This document shows, one piece after another, positions 1 to 9,364 of a stretch of DNA of 64,000 nt. The DNA is from Tsuneonella litorea. GTDB lineage: Bacteria > Pseudomonadota > Alphaproteobacteria > Sphingomonadales > Sphingomonadaceae. Numbering within the stretch: the first letter of the stretch is position 1; every line of letters begins with the position of its first letter. The position numbers and the translations under genes were made by a program. The DNA lies in the NCBI RefSeq assembly GCF_025154015.1, contig NZ_JAOAMV010000001.1:434001-498000 (forward strand), given 5' to 3'. The notes under the pieces are model-generated. The model was not told where the DNA came from. It was given only the letters and a program-made list of their open reading frames with translations, and searched no databases.

Positions 1-1483
1 GGAGCAGGAGGTTGAACAGGTTGAGCGCACTGGGCACCGAAGCCAGCACCCGCTCCATCCGGTTGACCGCCTGGTCCGGCTCGGGCGCGGCCGCGAAGCG
101 TTCGAGCAGCACGGGCAACAGCGCCTCGAGCGCGGCGCGCGCCGGCTCGGAACGCAGTGCGCGGATGCGGCCATCACTCCACCCCGCGATCCGCTCCGAC
201 AGCCGCGCGGGATCGGCGAAGCCCAGTTCGCCCAGCCGCCGCTCGAGCGCCTCGCCGCTCGCCGCGACGGTCGTCGCCGCGCCGTCGTCCTCGGCGATAA
301 GGGCATCATAGGCGGCGGCGACCCGCGAAGTGATCGCTTCGAGTTCCGCGACCAGCGCGGCCCCGTCCGGCAGCCCGTCGAGCCGCGCCACCGCGTCGAG
401 ACGGTCGCCGTCGGGCAATGAATGCGTCTGCTGGTCGCCGACCATCTGCAGCCGGTGCTCGATCGTGCGCAGCCGGTCGTAGGCTTCGCCCAGATCGCGC
501 GAATCGTCGGGCGGAACGATGCCCGCCGCGGCGAGCGCATCGAGCGCGGCGCGGGTCCCGCGCAGGCGGAGCGACGGGTCGCGCCCGCCGTGGATCAGCT
601 GGTGCGTCTGCGCGAAGAACTCGATCTCGCGGATGCCCCCGCGCCCCAGCTTGACGTTGAAGCCGGGACCCGGGACCCGCGGTCCGGCGTGGCTCGCGCG
701 GATGCGCGCAGACAGCCGGCGGATGTCGCCGATCGCCCCGAAATCGAGGCTGCGGCGCCAGACGAACGGCCGGATCGCGGCGAGGAACGCCTCGCCCGCG
801 GCCACGTCACCGGCCGCCGCGCGGGCCTTGATGAAGGCCGCGCGCTCCCACGCCAGCGCCGAGCTTTCGTAGTGGGTCAGCGCGGCGTCGACGGGGATCG
901 CCGGGGGGCTGACCTCGCTCGCCGGGCGCAGCCGCAGGTCGACGCGGAACACATACCCTTCGCTCGTCACCTCGCTCAGCAGGCGGACCGCCTCGCGGAC
1001 GTATCGCTGGGCGACCTCGCCCGGCTCGTCGCGTTCGCGCCGGGGTAGCAGCGCGGGATCGTAGAGCAGGATCGGGTCGATGTCCGAACTGTAGTTGAGC
1101 TCGTGCGCGCCGTGCTTGCCGAGCGCGAGCGCGAGCATCCCCGCCGGCTCGGCATCCGCCACCCGCGCGCGCATCACCGAGGCGAGTGCGGCGTCGAGCG
1201 CGCGGTCGGCGAAGTCCGAAAGCTCGCCCATGACGCGGGTCAGGGGAAAGGCCCCCGCGAGATCGCCCACCGCGAGCGCGGTGGCAAGCGCGAGCCGTTC
1301 GCGGCGCAGCGCCACCCCGGCGCCGTCGGCGCCCTCGCCAGCCGCTTTCGCCCAGGCCAGCGCGCCCTCGCCGTCGCCGTCTGCGAGCAGGTCGGCCAGC
1401 GGCTTCTGCCGATCCAGCGCGCGGGCGAGAAACGGTGCGTTCCCGCGCGCCCGAGCGATCGCTGCTGGCCAGTCGGCATCCAT
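1..1483 (-). CDS. glnE: Glutamine synthetase adenylyltransferase/adenylyl-removing enzyme, N-terminal part (runs off left edge)
   Basis: GlnE adds and removes AMP on glutamine synthetase in response to the PII signal, matching nitrogen assimilation to supply. Reading leftward from an ATG at 1483 gives about 494 residues with no stop before the window edge, so only the N-terminal adenylyl-removing half is present; the full enzyme is usually over 900 residues. Residues about 121-136 contain GKHGAHELNYSSDID, the nucleotidyltransferase signature that carries the metal-binding aspartates. GRGGIREIEF, near residue 280, is also typical. An in-frame GTG lies a few codons upstream, so the exact start is not certain. 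The gene is divergent from the agmatine deiminase gene with an 85-bp gap. The forward-strand open frames across it are codon-bias shadows. Confidence 0.93.
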   Translation of the reverse strand, partial: MDADWPAAIARARGNAPFLARALDRQKPLADLLADGDGEGALAWAKAAGEGADGAGVALRRERLALATALAVGDLAGAFPLTRVMGELSDFADRALDAALASVMRARVADAEPAGMLALALGKHGAHELNYSSDIDPILLYDPALLPRRERDEPGEVAQRYVREAVRLLSEVTSEGYVFRVDLRLRPASEVSPPAIPVDAALTHYESSALAWERAAFIKARAAAGDVAAGEAFLAAIRPFVWRRSLDFGAIGDIRRLSARIRASHAGPRVPGPGFNVKLGRGGIREIEFFAQTHQLIHGGRDPSLRLRGTRAALDALAAAGIVPPDDSRDLGEAYDRLRTIEHRLQMVGDQQTHSLPDGDRLDAVARLDGLPDGAALVAELEAITSRVAAAYDALIAEDDGAATTVAASGEALERRLGELGFADPARLSERIAGWSDGRIRALRSEPARAALEALLPVLLERFAAAPEPDQAVNRMERVLASVPSALNLFNLLL

Positions 1484-1568
1484 GGGTGCGAGCACTGCCC
1501 GCGCGGGCCCGCCGGCGCAAGCGGCGCGGGCCTTGCCGCCCGTCGCCGCCTTTGCCAAAGCGCGCGGC

Positions 1569-2558
1569 ATGACCGAAACGGCCACCCCCATGCCGCCCGA
1601 ATGGGCACCCCAGGACTGGCTGTGGATCGGCTTTCCGCACGATGCCGACGAGTGGCCGGACGTGCTCGCCCGTGCGCAGGAGCAGATCGCGGCGTTCGCC
1701 AACGCCGTGGCCGAGAGCGGGCAGGAGGTGCGCCTCCTGGTGCGCGATGCCGCGAACGAGGTGCGGGCGCGGTCGCTGGTGTCGGGCGCGGTCAGGCTCG
1801 ATCGGCGGACCTACGGCGACGTCTGGCTGCGCGACACCGGTCCCCTCGTGCGCGCCGACGGCACCGCGCTGCGATGCGGATTCAACGGCTGGGGCGGCAA
1901 GTACCTGATGGACGGCGACCAGACCGTGGGCGCCGAGCTCGCGCGGGACGCGGGCCTGCCGGTGATCGAGGGAGACTGGATCCTCGAAGGCGGCGCGATC
2001 GACGGCGACGGCACCGGTCTCGTCGCGACCACCGAGCAGTGCCTGCTCAACCCGAACCGCAATCCCGCGCTCTCGCGCGCCGACATCGAAGACCGCCTGC
2101 GTGCCGACCTCGGGTTCGACCGCGTGCTCTGGCTGGGCGACGGCCTCGTCAACGACCACACCGACGGGCACGTCGACAACCTAGCCCGGTTCGTCGGCCC
2201 CAACCGGCTGGCCCTGCCGCGCGCGACCGGTCCCGGCGATCCGAATGCCGCGATCTACGCCGACGCCAAAGCGCGCGCCGAAGCCTTCGGGGTCGAGGTG
2301 GCGGACATCCCCTCGCCCGGGCTCGTGACTCGCGGCGATTTCGTCGAGCCGGCGAGCTACGCGAACTTCGCGATCACCACCGACCTCGTCGTCGTGCCGA
2401 CGTTCGGATCGATCCACGATGCCGACGGCGTGGCCGCGGTCGCGGCACTGTTTCCCGACCGCGCGACGATCGGCCTGCCGGCCGACGCGGTGCTCGCGGG
2501 CGGCGGGGGGTTCCACTGCGCGAGCCAGCAGATGCCGAGGCTGTCCCCGCGGCCTTAA
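1569..2558 (+). CDS. Agmatine deiminase family protein
   Basis: Predicted to hydrolyse agmatine to N-carbamoylputrescine and ammonia in the cytoplasm, a step from arginine toward putrescine. The product is 329 residues. The C-terminal AGGGGFHCASQQMP holds the active-site cysteine at about residue 317, matching the GGGNxHCxTQQ block of the peptidylarginine-deiminase-like family. Other family marks are DxWLRDTGP near residue 85, the GWGGKY stretch, and the EGGAIDGDG block. The ATG at 1569 was chosen because the product then begins just before the MPPEW segment where this family usually starts; the frame stays open further upstream, but only opposite glnE. GGGGFHC departs slightly from the usual GGGNIHC, so a related deiminase substrate is possible. 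Confidence 0.88.
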   Translation: MTETATPMPPEWAPQDWLWIGFPHDADEWPDVLARAQEQIAAFANAVAESGQEVRLLVRDAANEVRARSLVSGAVRLDRRTYGDVWLRDTGPLVRADGTALRCGFNGWGGKYLMDGDQTVGAELARDAGLPVIEGDWILEGGAIDGDGTGLVATTEQCLLNPNRNPALSRADIEDRLRADLGFDRVLWLGDGLVNDHTDGHVDNLARFVGPNRLALPRATGPGDPNAAIYADAKARAEAFGVEVADIPSPGLVTRGDFVEPASYANFAITTDLVVVPTFGSIHDADGVAAVAALFPDRATIGLPADAVLAGGGGFHCASQQMPRLSPRP

Positions 2559-2593
2559 CCCCGAATTAGGGATTGGCGCGCACCCTCCGGTCC

Positions 2594-2716
2594 ATGGCCA
2601 GAGCCATCGCCTATATCAGCACCGCCGAGTCGCCCGCGATCGAGGTGGTCCGCTTCCTTATCGCGACCGCCTGTCCGCTCGCGCTGATCTTCGCCGGACG
2701 CGCGCTGCCGCTCTAG
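2594..2716 (+). CDS. Possible 40-residue hydrophobic protein
   Basis: A short frame of 40 codons plus stop lies between the agmatine deiminase gene and the convergent TauE/SafE gene. The product would have a short polar start (MARAIAYISTAESP) and one hydrophobic segment of about 20 residues ending GRALPL. Its stop codon shares the CTAG tetranucleotide at 2713-2716 with the stop of the opposing gene. No convincing Shine-Dalgarno sequence precedes the ATG. I do not recognise the family, and the frame may be fortuitous. Confidence 0.25.
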   Translation: MARAIAYISTAESPAIEVVRFLIATACPLALIFAGRALPL

Positions 2717-3453
2717 AGAGCCAGCTTGGCGAGCGCGGCCAGCGCCGTCGCGCCCAGCACCACCGCCACGAAGATCCGCCAGGTGCGGTCCGCCACGTGA
2801 CCGAACTTGCGCGCGCCCAGCCCGTTGCCCGCGAGAACGGCGGGAAGCAGCAGCAACGAGAGGACGAGGTAGTTCGGCTCGAGCACCCCGAGTGCCGCTC
2901 CCGAGACGAGACCGATCGTCGATGCGCCGATGAACACCAGCAGCATCGAGGCCTTGGCCACTGCGCGCGGGATATCCCGGCCGACGTAGAAGGGCACGAC
3001 CGGCGGCCCCGGCATCCCGGCGAACCCCGTCAGCAATCCCGAGACCAGCCCCGTCGCGCCGGTATGAAGGTGGCCCGGCATGGCACCCGGTCGCCGCGGC
3101 AGGAGCACTGCGACGAAGGCGGACACCGCGACCAGTGCGATCAGCAGCCGGGCAAACCCAGGCGGCGTGAGCGAGAGCAGCCAGAGTCCCGGTGCGGTGC
3201 CAATCGCCACCCCGGCAATGATCCGCCAGGCCGACCGCTCGGCGTCGCGCAGGGTCACGCGGATGTCGCTCAGCCCGACGAGCACGGAGACACCGTTGGT
3301 CACCAGCACCGCTTCGACGGGCGTCATGGCGAGCGCCAGGACCGGCACGAGCAGGATCGCCATGCCGAATCCGGCGAGCCCGCGGACATAGGCTGCGGCG
3401 AACGCGGCGGCGAAGGCCGCCAGCGCCTGCTCGATCCCGAATCCCGCGATCAC
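2713..3453 (-). CDS. TauE/SafE-family membrane permease
   Basis: A 246-residue polytopic inner-membrane protein with about seven to eight hydrophobic segments and the glycine-rich GLAGFGMAI and GLLTGFAGMPGPPV repeats typical of the TauE/SafE (DUF81) family. Members are thought to export sulfite, sulfonates or other small organic anions. The substrate cannot be read from the sequence. The GTG start at 3453 overlaps the stop of the upstream methyltransferase by 4 bp (GTGA), so the two are translationally coupled, and both follow thrS on the same strand. The C-terminus ends LAALAKLAL. Assignment to the family is firm; substrate is unknown. Confidence 0.85.
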   Translation of the reverse strand: MIAGFGIEQALAAFAAAFAAAYVRGLAGFGMAILLVPVLALAMTPVEAVLVTNGVSVLVGLSDIRVTLRDAERSAWRIIAGVAIGTAPGLWLLSLTPPGFARLLIALVAVSAFVAVLLPRRPGAMPGHLHTGATGLVSGLLTGFAGMPGPPVVPFYVGRDIPRAVAKASMLLVFIGASTIGLVSGAALGVLEPNYLVLSLLLLPAVLAGNGLGARKFGHVADRTWRIFVAVVLGATALAALAKLAL

Positions 3454-4247
3454 GGTGTGGGATCGGGCTCGGCTTCCGGCGAGGCCCTGAGGACGAACAC
3501 GAGTTCCTGCCCGAACCGGTCGAACCGCGCCGCCAGGAACCGCGCGAGCAAACGCACGGGCCACTGCGCGACGCCGCCCCCGCGCAGGTCCACTGGCCGG
3601 CTGTTGCGGACCAAGAAGCTGTCGACCGCGAATCCGAGATGGCCGAAGAACTCGAACAGTTCGCCCGCCGCGTACTCGCGCACGTGGCCCATGTGGCCGG
3701 TATTCTCGAGCTTGCTCCATTCGGCGACAAGCGACGGGCCGCTGCGTCCCTGGACCAGCGCCTTGAGGAAGCTGGGCGCGTAGTAGAAGTTCGGGGTCGT
3801 CAGGTAGAGCAGCGCGTCCTTGCGCATCCGGTCGCGGACGAAGCCCAGGGTCGAGGGCAGATCGATCGGCAGGTGCTCGAAGATTTCCGCCATGCAGATC
3901 ACGTCGTACCGCGCGAGATCGAGCGCCGCGCGCGATTGCGGGTCCTCGATGTCGACCTGAAGTACCTTCACGCCGAGGTCGGCCACCTCGCGCGGGTTGC
4001 GGCCCGGGTCGAGATCGATCGTATCCACCGCAAGGCCCGCCTCCCGCGCGGCGAACTCGAACAGGTAGGGGCGGCCGCCGACGTTGAGGATGCGCCCGCC
4101 CGGCCGCAGGCGGGCGAGGCGTTCGACATCGTCGCAGCACCGGTCGCGGTGGTTCGCCAGGTACCAGGCGTTCGACCCGCCCGACAACCGCTCGAGCCGG
4201 TCGATCGCCGGGTCGAAGCGGGTGGTCGGGTGGACCGTGACAGGCAA
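3450..4247 (-). CDS. Class I SAM-dependent methyltransferase
   Basis: A 265-residue cytoplasmic protein with a Rossmann-type SAM-binding fold. GGRILNVGG, near residue 50, is motif I, followed by an acidic TIDLD block and MAEIFEHL, a methyltransferase-11-like motif with the EHLP signature. The substrate is unknown. The start is a TTG at 4247. It was chosen because AAAGGGG lies 8 nt upstream as a good ribosome-binding site and no ATG or GTG gives a complete domain. It lies 18 bp after thrS and overlaps the TauE/SafE gene by 4 bp, which suggests one transcript. The link to thrS may be only positional. Confidence 0.8.
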   Translation of the reverse strand: MPVTVHPTTRFDPAIDRLERLSGGSNAWYLANHRDRCCDDVERLARLRPGGRILNVGGRPYLFEFAAREAGLAVDTIDLDPGRNPREVADLGVKVLQVDIEDPQSRAALDLARYDVICMAEIFEHLPIDLPSTLGFVRDRMRKDALLYLTTPNFYYAPSFLKALVQGRSGPSLVAEWSKLENTGHMGHVREYAAGELFEFFGHLGFAVDSFLVRNSRPVDLRGGGVAQWPVRLLARFLAARFDRFGQELVFVLRASPEAEPDPTP

Positions 4248-4265
4248 GCCGGCCGCCCCTTTCGC

Positions 4266-6278
4266 TCAGCGCAGGTCCGGCGGAGTGGCCTCGGCCTTCA
4301 GCATCGCGATCGCTTCGGCCAGCGGCATGGCCTTCTGGTGCTGCTCGCCCAGCGTGCGGACCGCGACGGTGCCTTCCTCGGCCTCGCGCTTGCCGACCAC
4401 CAGCAGGTGGGGAACCTTGGCCAGGCTGTGCTCGCGTACCTTGTAGTTGATCTTCTCGTTCCTGAGATCGCTCTCGACCCGGATGCCCGCCGCCTCGAGC
4501 TTCCTTGCCACGTCGCGCGCGTAGTCGTCGGCGTCGGACACGATCGTCGCGACCACCGCCTGGGTCGGCGCGAGCCAGACCGGCAGGCGACCCGCGAAAT
4601 GCTCGATAAGGATGCCGATGAACCGTTCGTAGCTGCCGAAGATCGCGCGGTGGAGCATGACCGGGCGGTGCCGCTCGCCGTCCTCGCCGACGTAGCTCGC
4701 ATCGAGCCGCTCGGGCAGCACGCGGTCGCCCTGGATCGTGCCGACCTGCCAGGTGCGGCCGATCGCGTCGGTCAGGTGCCATTCGAGCTTGGGGGCGTAG
4801 AACGCGCCTTCGCCGGGCAGTTCCTCCCACCCGTAGTCGTCGTTGGCCATCCCGGCCTCGGCCACCGCGTCGCGCAGTTCCTGTTCGGCCTTGTCCCAGT
4901 CGGCCTCGCTGCCGAACCGCTTCTCGGGGCGCAGGGCGAGCTTGACGTGGTAGCTGAAGCCGAAGTCCGAATAGACCGCGTCCGCCAGCCTGCAGAACGC
5001 GCGCACCTCGTCGACCACCTGGGCTTCGGTGCAGAAGATGTGCGCGTCGTCCTGCGTGAACTGGCGCACGCGCATCAGTCCGTGGAGCGCGCCGTGCGGT
5101 TCGTTGCGGTGACAGCAGCCCATCTCGCCAAGCCGGATCGGCAGGTCGCGATAGCTGGTGATGCCCTGCTTGAAGACCAGCACGTGCGCCGGGCAGTTCA
5201 TCGGCTTGATCGCCATCCAGTCGGCGTCGGGCGCGACATGGGGGTTGGCGGGACCGTCGCCGAGCCCGTCAACTTCCGGAACGATATCGGGCACCGCGAA
5301 CATGTTCTCGGCATACTTGCCCCAGTGACCAGACTGCTCCCACTGGTGCACGTCCATCAGCTGCGGGGTCTTGATCTCCCGGTAGCCCGCGGCGTCCATC
5401 CTGCGGCGCATGTAGGCTTCGAGTTCGCGCCAGATCCGGAACCCCTGCGGGTGCCAGAACACGCTGCCGTGCGCCTCTTCCTGCAGGTGGAACAGGTCCA
5501 TCTCGCGCCCGAGCTTGCGGTGGTCGCGCTTGGCCGCCTCCTCGAGCCGGTGGAGGTGCGCGTCGAGCTGCTTCTTGTTCAGCCAGCCGGTGCCGTAGAT
5601 GCGCGTCAGCTGCGCGTTCTTCTGGTCGCCGCGCCAGTATGCCCCGGCAACGCGCATGAGCTTGAACGCCTGCGGGTCGAGCTTGCCGGTGGAGGCAAGG
5701 TGCGGTCCGCGGCACATGTCGAGCCAGTCGTCACCACTGCGATAGACCGTCAGTTTCTCGCCCTCGGGCAGCTCGGCGGCCCATTCGGCCTTGAACGTCT
5801 CGCCCTCGGCCCGCCACTTGTCGATCAGCTGCTGGCGGCTCCACACCTCGCGGGTGAGCGGCTTGTCGGCGCGGATGATCTCGCGCATCCGTTCCTCGAT
5901 CGCGGGCAGGTCGTCCATGCTGAACGGATCGCGGCTCTCGGGCGCCTTGACGTCGTAGTAGAACCCGTCGTCGGTCGCCGGCCCGAAAGTGATCTGCGTG
6001 CCCGGCCAGAGCGACTGGACCGCCTCGGCCAGCACGTGCGCGTAGTCGTGCCGGGCCAGTTCGAGCGCCTCGTCCTCGTCCCGGCTCGTGACCAGCGCGA
6101 GGGTTCCGTCGCGCTCGAGCGGGCGGTTGAGGTCGCGCAGTTCCCCGTCGACCCGCGCCGCCAGCGCCGCCTTGGCAAGGCCGGGCCCGATCGCCGCGGC
6201 GATGTCCGCCGGTGTGGTGCCGGGTTCGACCTCGCGCACCGAACCGTCGGGGAGGCTGATCTTGAGAAGCTCGCTCAT
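4266..6278 (-). CDS. thrS: Threonine--tRNA ligase
   Basis: Charges tRNA-Thr with threonine and edits mischarged Ser-tRNA. The 670-residue product has the full bacterial architecture: a TGS domain (about residues 1-65), an editing domain with the HxxxH zinc-like motif at H77/H81, a class II catalytic core and an anticodon-binding C-terminal domain. The core contains [11 protein letters not shown] with the zinc-ligand cysteine and [19 protein letters not shown] as motif 2. The C-terminal domain contains VRVESD- and KVPHLLVVG-type blocks. Length and order are normal. The ATG at 6278 is followed directly by the TGS domain. About 240 bp of non-coding DNA upstream presumably holds its promoter. Confidence 0.97.
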   Translation of the reverse strand: MSELLKISLPDGSVREVEPGTTPADIAAAIGPGLAKAALAARVDGELRDLNRPLERDGTLALVTSRDEDEALELARHDYAHVLAEAVQSLWPGTQITFGPATDDGFYYDVKAPESRDPFSMDDLPAIEERMREIIRADKPLTREVWSRQQLIDKWRAEGETFKAEWAAELPEGEKLTVYRSGDDWLDMCRGPHLASTGKLDPQAFKLMRVAGAYWRGDQKNAQLTRIYGTGWLNKKQLDAHLHRLEEAAKRDHRKLGREMDLFHLQEEAHGSVFWHPQGFRIWRELEAYMRRRMDAAGYREIKTPQLMDVHQWEQSGHWGKYAENMFAVPDIVPEVDGLGDGPANPHVAPDADWMAIKPMNCPAHVLVFKQGITSYRDLPIRLGEMGCCHRNEPHGALHGLMRVRQFTQDDAHIFCTEAQVVDEVRAFCRLADAVYSDFGFSYHVKLALRPEKRFGSEADWDKAEQELRDAVAEAGMANDDYGWEELPGEGAFYAPKLEWHLTDAIGRTWQVGTIQGDRVLPERLDASYVGEDGERHRPVMLHRAIFGSYERFIGILIEHFAGRLPVWLAPTQAVVATIVSDADDYARDVARKLEAAGIRVESDLRNEKINYKVREHSLAKVPHLLVVGKREAEEGTVAVRTLGEQHQKAMPLAEAIAMLKAEATPPDLR

Positions 6279-6521
6279 GGGTACCTTCGTCTCGTGTGGC
6301 GCGCCCTTGGCACAAAGGGCACCGCGCCGGAAGGCGTCAGTTGGTTCGCAAGGCTTCGGGAGGATGACGCCGTTCCGCCCGAGCCGTGGTCGGCCCGGGG
6401 GCGGCGGCGGGTCGTGCTAGCGCGCGCTCCACCGCCCCCGGGTGACCGGGGTGGTAGTAGTCGTCGCAGGGGCACGGCCACATCGCATCGCCGCGCGACA
6501 TAGCCGGGAAAGATTACCGTC

Positions 6522-8168
6522 TCAAGTCGTGAACCGGCGGGCGCCGAGGTCCGCGCCCATCCGGTGCGTCCCCGCCAGCGCGGCCGAGCGGCTGCGCACC
6601 CCGTTCGTGAAGCGCCATTCGCAGCTCGCGCGCGCCGGAGTCAGTTCGACCGCCATGTAGCCACGCTGCGCGACGTCGGCCCAGGCGAGTTGCGGGTTCT
6701 TGGCGACCAGCGCGGTGGCGAGGTCGCGGGGCGCGATGTCCCGGAAATAGGCTTCCGCTCCGGGCGAGGTCACCGAATGGCCGGCGAACTCGACCCCCGC
6801 GCCGTCCAGCTCGCACGCCCAGGCATTGTGGCTGTCGCCCGACAGCACGACGAGGTTCGCATCGGCCTCGCGCGCGGCACCCAGCAGCCGGTCGCGCGCG
6901 GCGGGATAACCGTCCCACGCGTCCATGTTGAACGGGATGCCGGCATCCGACGCGGCGCTGAGCGCCGCCATGCGGCCCGAGACCTGCTTGGCGACGGCGG
7001 GATCGAGCTTGAGGTCGATCGCGGTCGGCAGGCGCAGCGAGCCCATCACGACCTGCTGCGCGAGGACCTGCCATTTGCGGCCCGACCGCACCGAATCGGC
7101 CAGCGCCCTTGCCAGCCAATGCTCCTGGCGTTCCCCCATCAGCGTGCGCGAGGGATCGCGCCAGGCGCCGGCGCGGAAAGCCTTGAGTGCCGATTCGATC
7201 CGCTCGGGCGGCAGTCCGCGGGTGATCGCACCGAGGTCGAGCGGCCGGTCGCGCGCGGTGATGCGGGTTTCGATGCGCAGCAGCGTGGCGAGGTCGCCGA
7301 TGTCGTAGCTGTGCCACGGCGCGTCGGACACCGGCAGCCACTCGCTGCGCGCGCGCAGCGCCGCCGCGACGCGGGCCGGCCACGGCCCCTCGGTCTCCGG
7401 TTGGTGGTTTTCCGCACCGCCCTTCCACGCGTCGTTCGCGGTTTCGTGGTCGTCGAAGATCGAGACCATCGGGTAGAGCTGGTGCAGCCGCTGCAGGTCG
7501 GGATCGCGGCGGTAGCTCGCATAGCGCAGGCGATAGTCGGCGAGGTGGACGGTTTCCGTCAGCGGCTCGGGCAACCGTCCGTCAACCCGCTGCCGCTCGG
7601 CCGGATAGGTGTCGTGGTCGTATTCGTAGAAATAGTCGCCGAGATGGACCGCGAGGTCGAACGCGTCGGCGGCGTTCGCGTGGGCGTAGCCGTTGAAATA
7701 GCCGAAGCCGAGGTTCGAACAGCTGAACACCGCCATCCGGAAGCGGTCGGTCCGCCCTTCGGGAAGCGTGCGGGTGCGTCCGATCGACGAGGCGGTGCCG
7801 TCGGGCGCGACGAAGCGGTAGTAATACCAGCGGCCCGGCTCGAGACCCCCCGCCACTGCCTTGGCGCACCAGTCGTGATCCGGGGACGCCTCGACCTCAC
7901 CGCCCGCAAGGACGCGGGCGAACGCGATGGTTTCGGCCATTTCGAAGCGAAGGCGGGTCGGCGCCGAGCCGACGAACCGGGTCCACAGGAGGACCGAGCG
8001 GGCCTGCGGCTCCCCGCTCGCCACGCCGTGCGTGAAACCGCCGCCGACCTGTGCCGAAAGCGGGGCGGCGACCAAACCCGCGGCAAGAAGGCCGCCCTGT
8101 AGCAACCGCCGCCGATCGAGCGACGGGAGCGGGGCGGCGACAGGCGGTTCGGCAGCAGGCGAGTCCAT
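6522..8168 (-). CDS. PhoD-like alkaline phosphatase/phosphodiesterase, Tat-exported
   Basis: A secreted metallophosphoesterase of the PhoD family, expected to release phosphate from phosphodiesters in the periplasm. It has 548 residues from the ATG at 8168; a GTG lies one codon earlier. The N-terminus has a twin-arginine-type segment (DRRRLLQGGLLAAG) followed by a hydrophobic stretch and an alanine-rich cleavage region. PhoD landmarks seen in order are an N-terminal fibronectin-like domain, HLGDYFYEYD, IFDDHETANDAW, and, further on, LSGDSHNAW with GHSVTSPG. These supply the calcium/iron ligands of the family. It is a single gene, divergent from the small-membrane-protein operon. No Pho box was identified with confidence. 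Confidence 0.9.
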   Translation of the reverse strand: MDSPAAEPPVAAPLPSLDRRRLLQGGLLAAGLVAAPLSAQVGGGFTHGVASGEPQARSVLLWTRFVGSAPTRLRFEMAETIAFARVLAGGEVEASPDHDWCAKAVAGGLEPGRWYYYRFVAPDGTASSIGRTRTLPEGRTDRFRMAVFSCSNLGFGYFNGYAHANAADAFDLAVHLGDYFYEYDHDTYPAERQRVDGRLPEPLTETVHLADYRLRYASYRRDPDLQRLHQLYPMVSIFDDHETANDAWKGGAENHQPETEGPWPARVAAALRARSEWLPVSDAPWHSYDIGDLATLLRIETRITARDRPLDLGAITRGLPPERIESALKAFRAGAWRDPSRTLMGERQEHWLARALADSVRSGRKWQVLAQQVVMGSLRLPTAIDLKLDPAVAKQVSGRMAALSAASDAGIPFNMDAWDGYPAARDRLLGAAREADANLVVLSGDSHNAWACELDGAGVEFAGHSVTSPGAEAYFRDIAPRDLATALVAKNPQLAWADVAQRGYMAVELTPARASCEWRFTNGVRSRSAALAGTHRMGADLGARRFTT

Positions 8169-8317
8169 CACCGAAGTGTCCGACGGCCACGGAGCGGCGT
8201 CAATGCACCTCGTGCCGATCGCACGGGCGGCACGAGGTGCGGCCTGGTGGAAAGCGAACTTGACACGGGTCGGCTTTTATGACAAACAACCTTTACATGA
8301 AGAAAAGGGAGTTTGAC

Positions 8318-8503
8318 ATGACACAGATCCACAAGGCGCTCGCACTCGCCGCAGCCATGATCGGCATCGCGCTTCTCGCGGTGATGGGAATCGTGCCCGA
8401 ATGGGTGGGCCAGTACGGGCCGATCACCCTCCTCGCGCTGTTCCCGGGCGCCTGGATCGGGACCGGCCGCGCCTGCAGCCGGGACCGGACGGGCAAGGCG
8501 TGA
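8318..8503 (+). CDS. Small two-helix membrane protein, first gene of XRE operon
   Basis: A 61-residue protein with two hydrophobic segments (ALALAAAMIGIALLAVMG and GPITLLALFPGAWIG) and a basic tail. The ATG at 8318 was preferred because AAGGGA sits 7 nt upstream. In-frame ATGs at 8279 and 8297 would add up to 13 residues. A TTGACA at 8260-8265 may be part of the promoter, though no clean -10 matches it. The stop overlaps the next gene by 4 bp. Small membrane proteins of this kind are often found beside XRE regulators in sphingomonads, but the function is unknown. Confidence 0.7.
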   Translation: MTQIHKALALAAAMIGIALLAVMGIVPEWVGQYGPITLLALFPGAWIGTGRACSRDRTGKA

Positions 8504-9114
8504 AGATGCCGGCCGCCGGCACGCTCCGCGCTTCGCCGGCGCTGTGGGCGGGCCTCGCGTTCGCGGCATTCGGCGCGGACGTCGCGCTTGCCCTCACCGG
8601 GGCAATCGGCAAACCGCTGGCGCTGCTGCTGCTGATCGTGCCGACGGCGCTGCTCTATCGCGCGATGCGCCTCGCCGGCGGATCGGCCGCGGGCGGCGCG
8701 TGCCAGCCCAAGGGCGAAGTGCAGCGCCGCTATGTCCGGCGGGTCATGGCCTTCACCGCCGCCTACCTGCTCGCCTTCGCCCTGCAGGCGCTGGTCGCGG
8801 CGCAGAGCCATCCGCCGGTGCCATTGCGGGCCGCGCTCGGATTGCTGCCGGCGCTTGCGATCCTCGGCGTGTTCTGGGCCATTGGCCGGCTCATCGTGGA
8901 GGAAACCGACGAATTCATGCGGATGCTGGTCGTACGCCAGGTCCTCGTCGCCACCGCGCTGACCTTGAGCGCCGCGACCGTGTGGGGCTTTCTCGAAGCG
9001 GCCGATGCGGTGCCGCACGTCGATGCCTACTGGATCGCGGTGGTCTGGTTCTTCGGCCAGTTCGCGGGCGCTGTCGCCAACCGGGTGACCTACGGCTCGT
9101 GGGGTGCGCTTTGA
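8500..9114 (+). CDS. Four-helix membrane protein of unknown function, second gene of XRE operon
   Basis: A protein of about 204 residues with four to five hydrophobic segments and a charged loop, RRYVRRVM, between the second and third. IVEETDEFMRMLVVRQ in the central cytoplasmic loop is reminiscent of a family often encoded beside XRE regulators. The start is either a GTG at 8500, overlapping the previous stop as GTGA, or an ATG two codons later at 8506. Its own stop overlaps the TTG start of the regulator gene. The tight coupling of all three genes suggests a membrane module controlled by the regulator. I cannot name a substrate or partner. Confidence 0.75.
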   Translation: MKMPAAGTLRASPALWAGLAFAAFGADVALALTGAIGKPLALLLLIVPTALLYRAMRLAGGSAAGGACQPKGEVQRRYVRRVMAFTAAYLLAFALQALVAAQSHPPVPLRAALGLLPALAILGVFWAIGRLIVEETDEFMRMLVVRQVLVATALTLSAATVWGFLEAADAVPHVDAYWIAVVWFFGQFAGAVANRVTYGSWGAL

Positions 9115-9320
9115 AGAATCGCCTCAGGGTCCTGCGCGCGGAACGGGACTGGAGCCAGCAGGAGCTTGCCGACCGGCTTTCGGTTTCCCGGCAGAGCGTG
9201 AACGCGATCGAGACGGGGCGTTACGACCCTTCCCTCCCCCTCGCGTTCCGGATCGCCGACGTGTTCGGACTGGCGATCGAGCAGGTGTTCGAACCCGACC
9301 GGGAGCGGCAGACCGGGTAA
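9111..9320 (+). CDS. XRE-family helix-turn-helix regulator (short)
   Basis: A 69-residue DNA-binding protein made almost only of a Cro/C1-type helix-turn-helix: KNRLRVLRAERDWSQQELAD, then SVSRQSVNAIETGRYDPS, then PLAFRIADVFG and IEQVF. It closely follows the compact regulator layout found in many bacteria, with no ligand domain. The start is a TTG at 9111 that overlaps the preceding stop as TTGA; no ATG could supply the first helix. As the last gene of a three-gene coupled operon with two membrane proteins, it probably autoregulates the operon. An operator was not identified. Confidence 0.88.
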   Translation: MKNRLRVLRAERDWSQQELADRLSVSRQSVNAIETGRYDPSLPLAFRIADVFGLAIEQVFEPDRERQTG

Positions 9321-9364
9321 CCCGGCTTGCCATCCGGGCCGGCCCGCGGGCATGGACGGCCGCC

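Noticed and set aside
6436-6451. GC-rich hairpin (CCCCGG, 4-nt loop, CCGGGG) between thrS and the phosphatase gene
   Set aside because: No T-run follows on either strand, and such hairpins are common by chance in this GC-rich DNA; no terminator or thrS leader structure could be supported.
3639-6503. Open frame of over 950 codons on the plus strand opposite thrS and the methyltransferase
   Set aside because: It is antisense to genes with intact motifs and has low-complexity, Arg/Ala/Val-rich composition.
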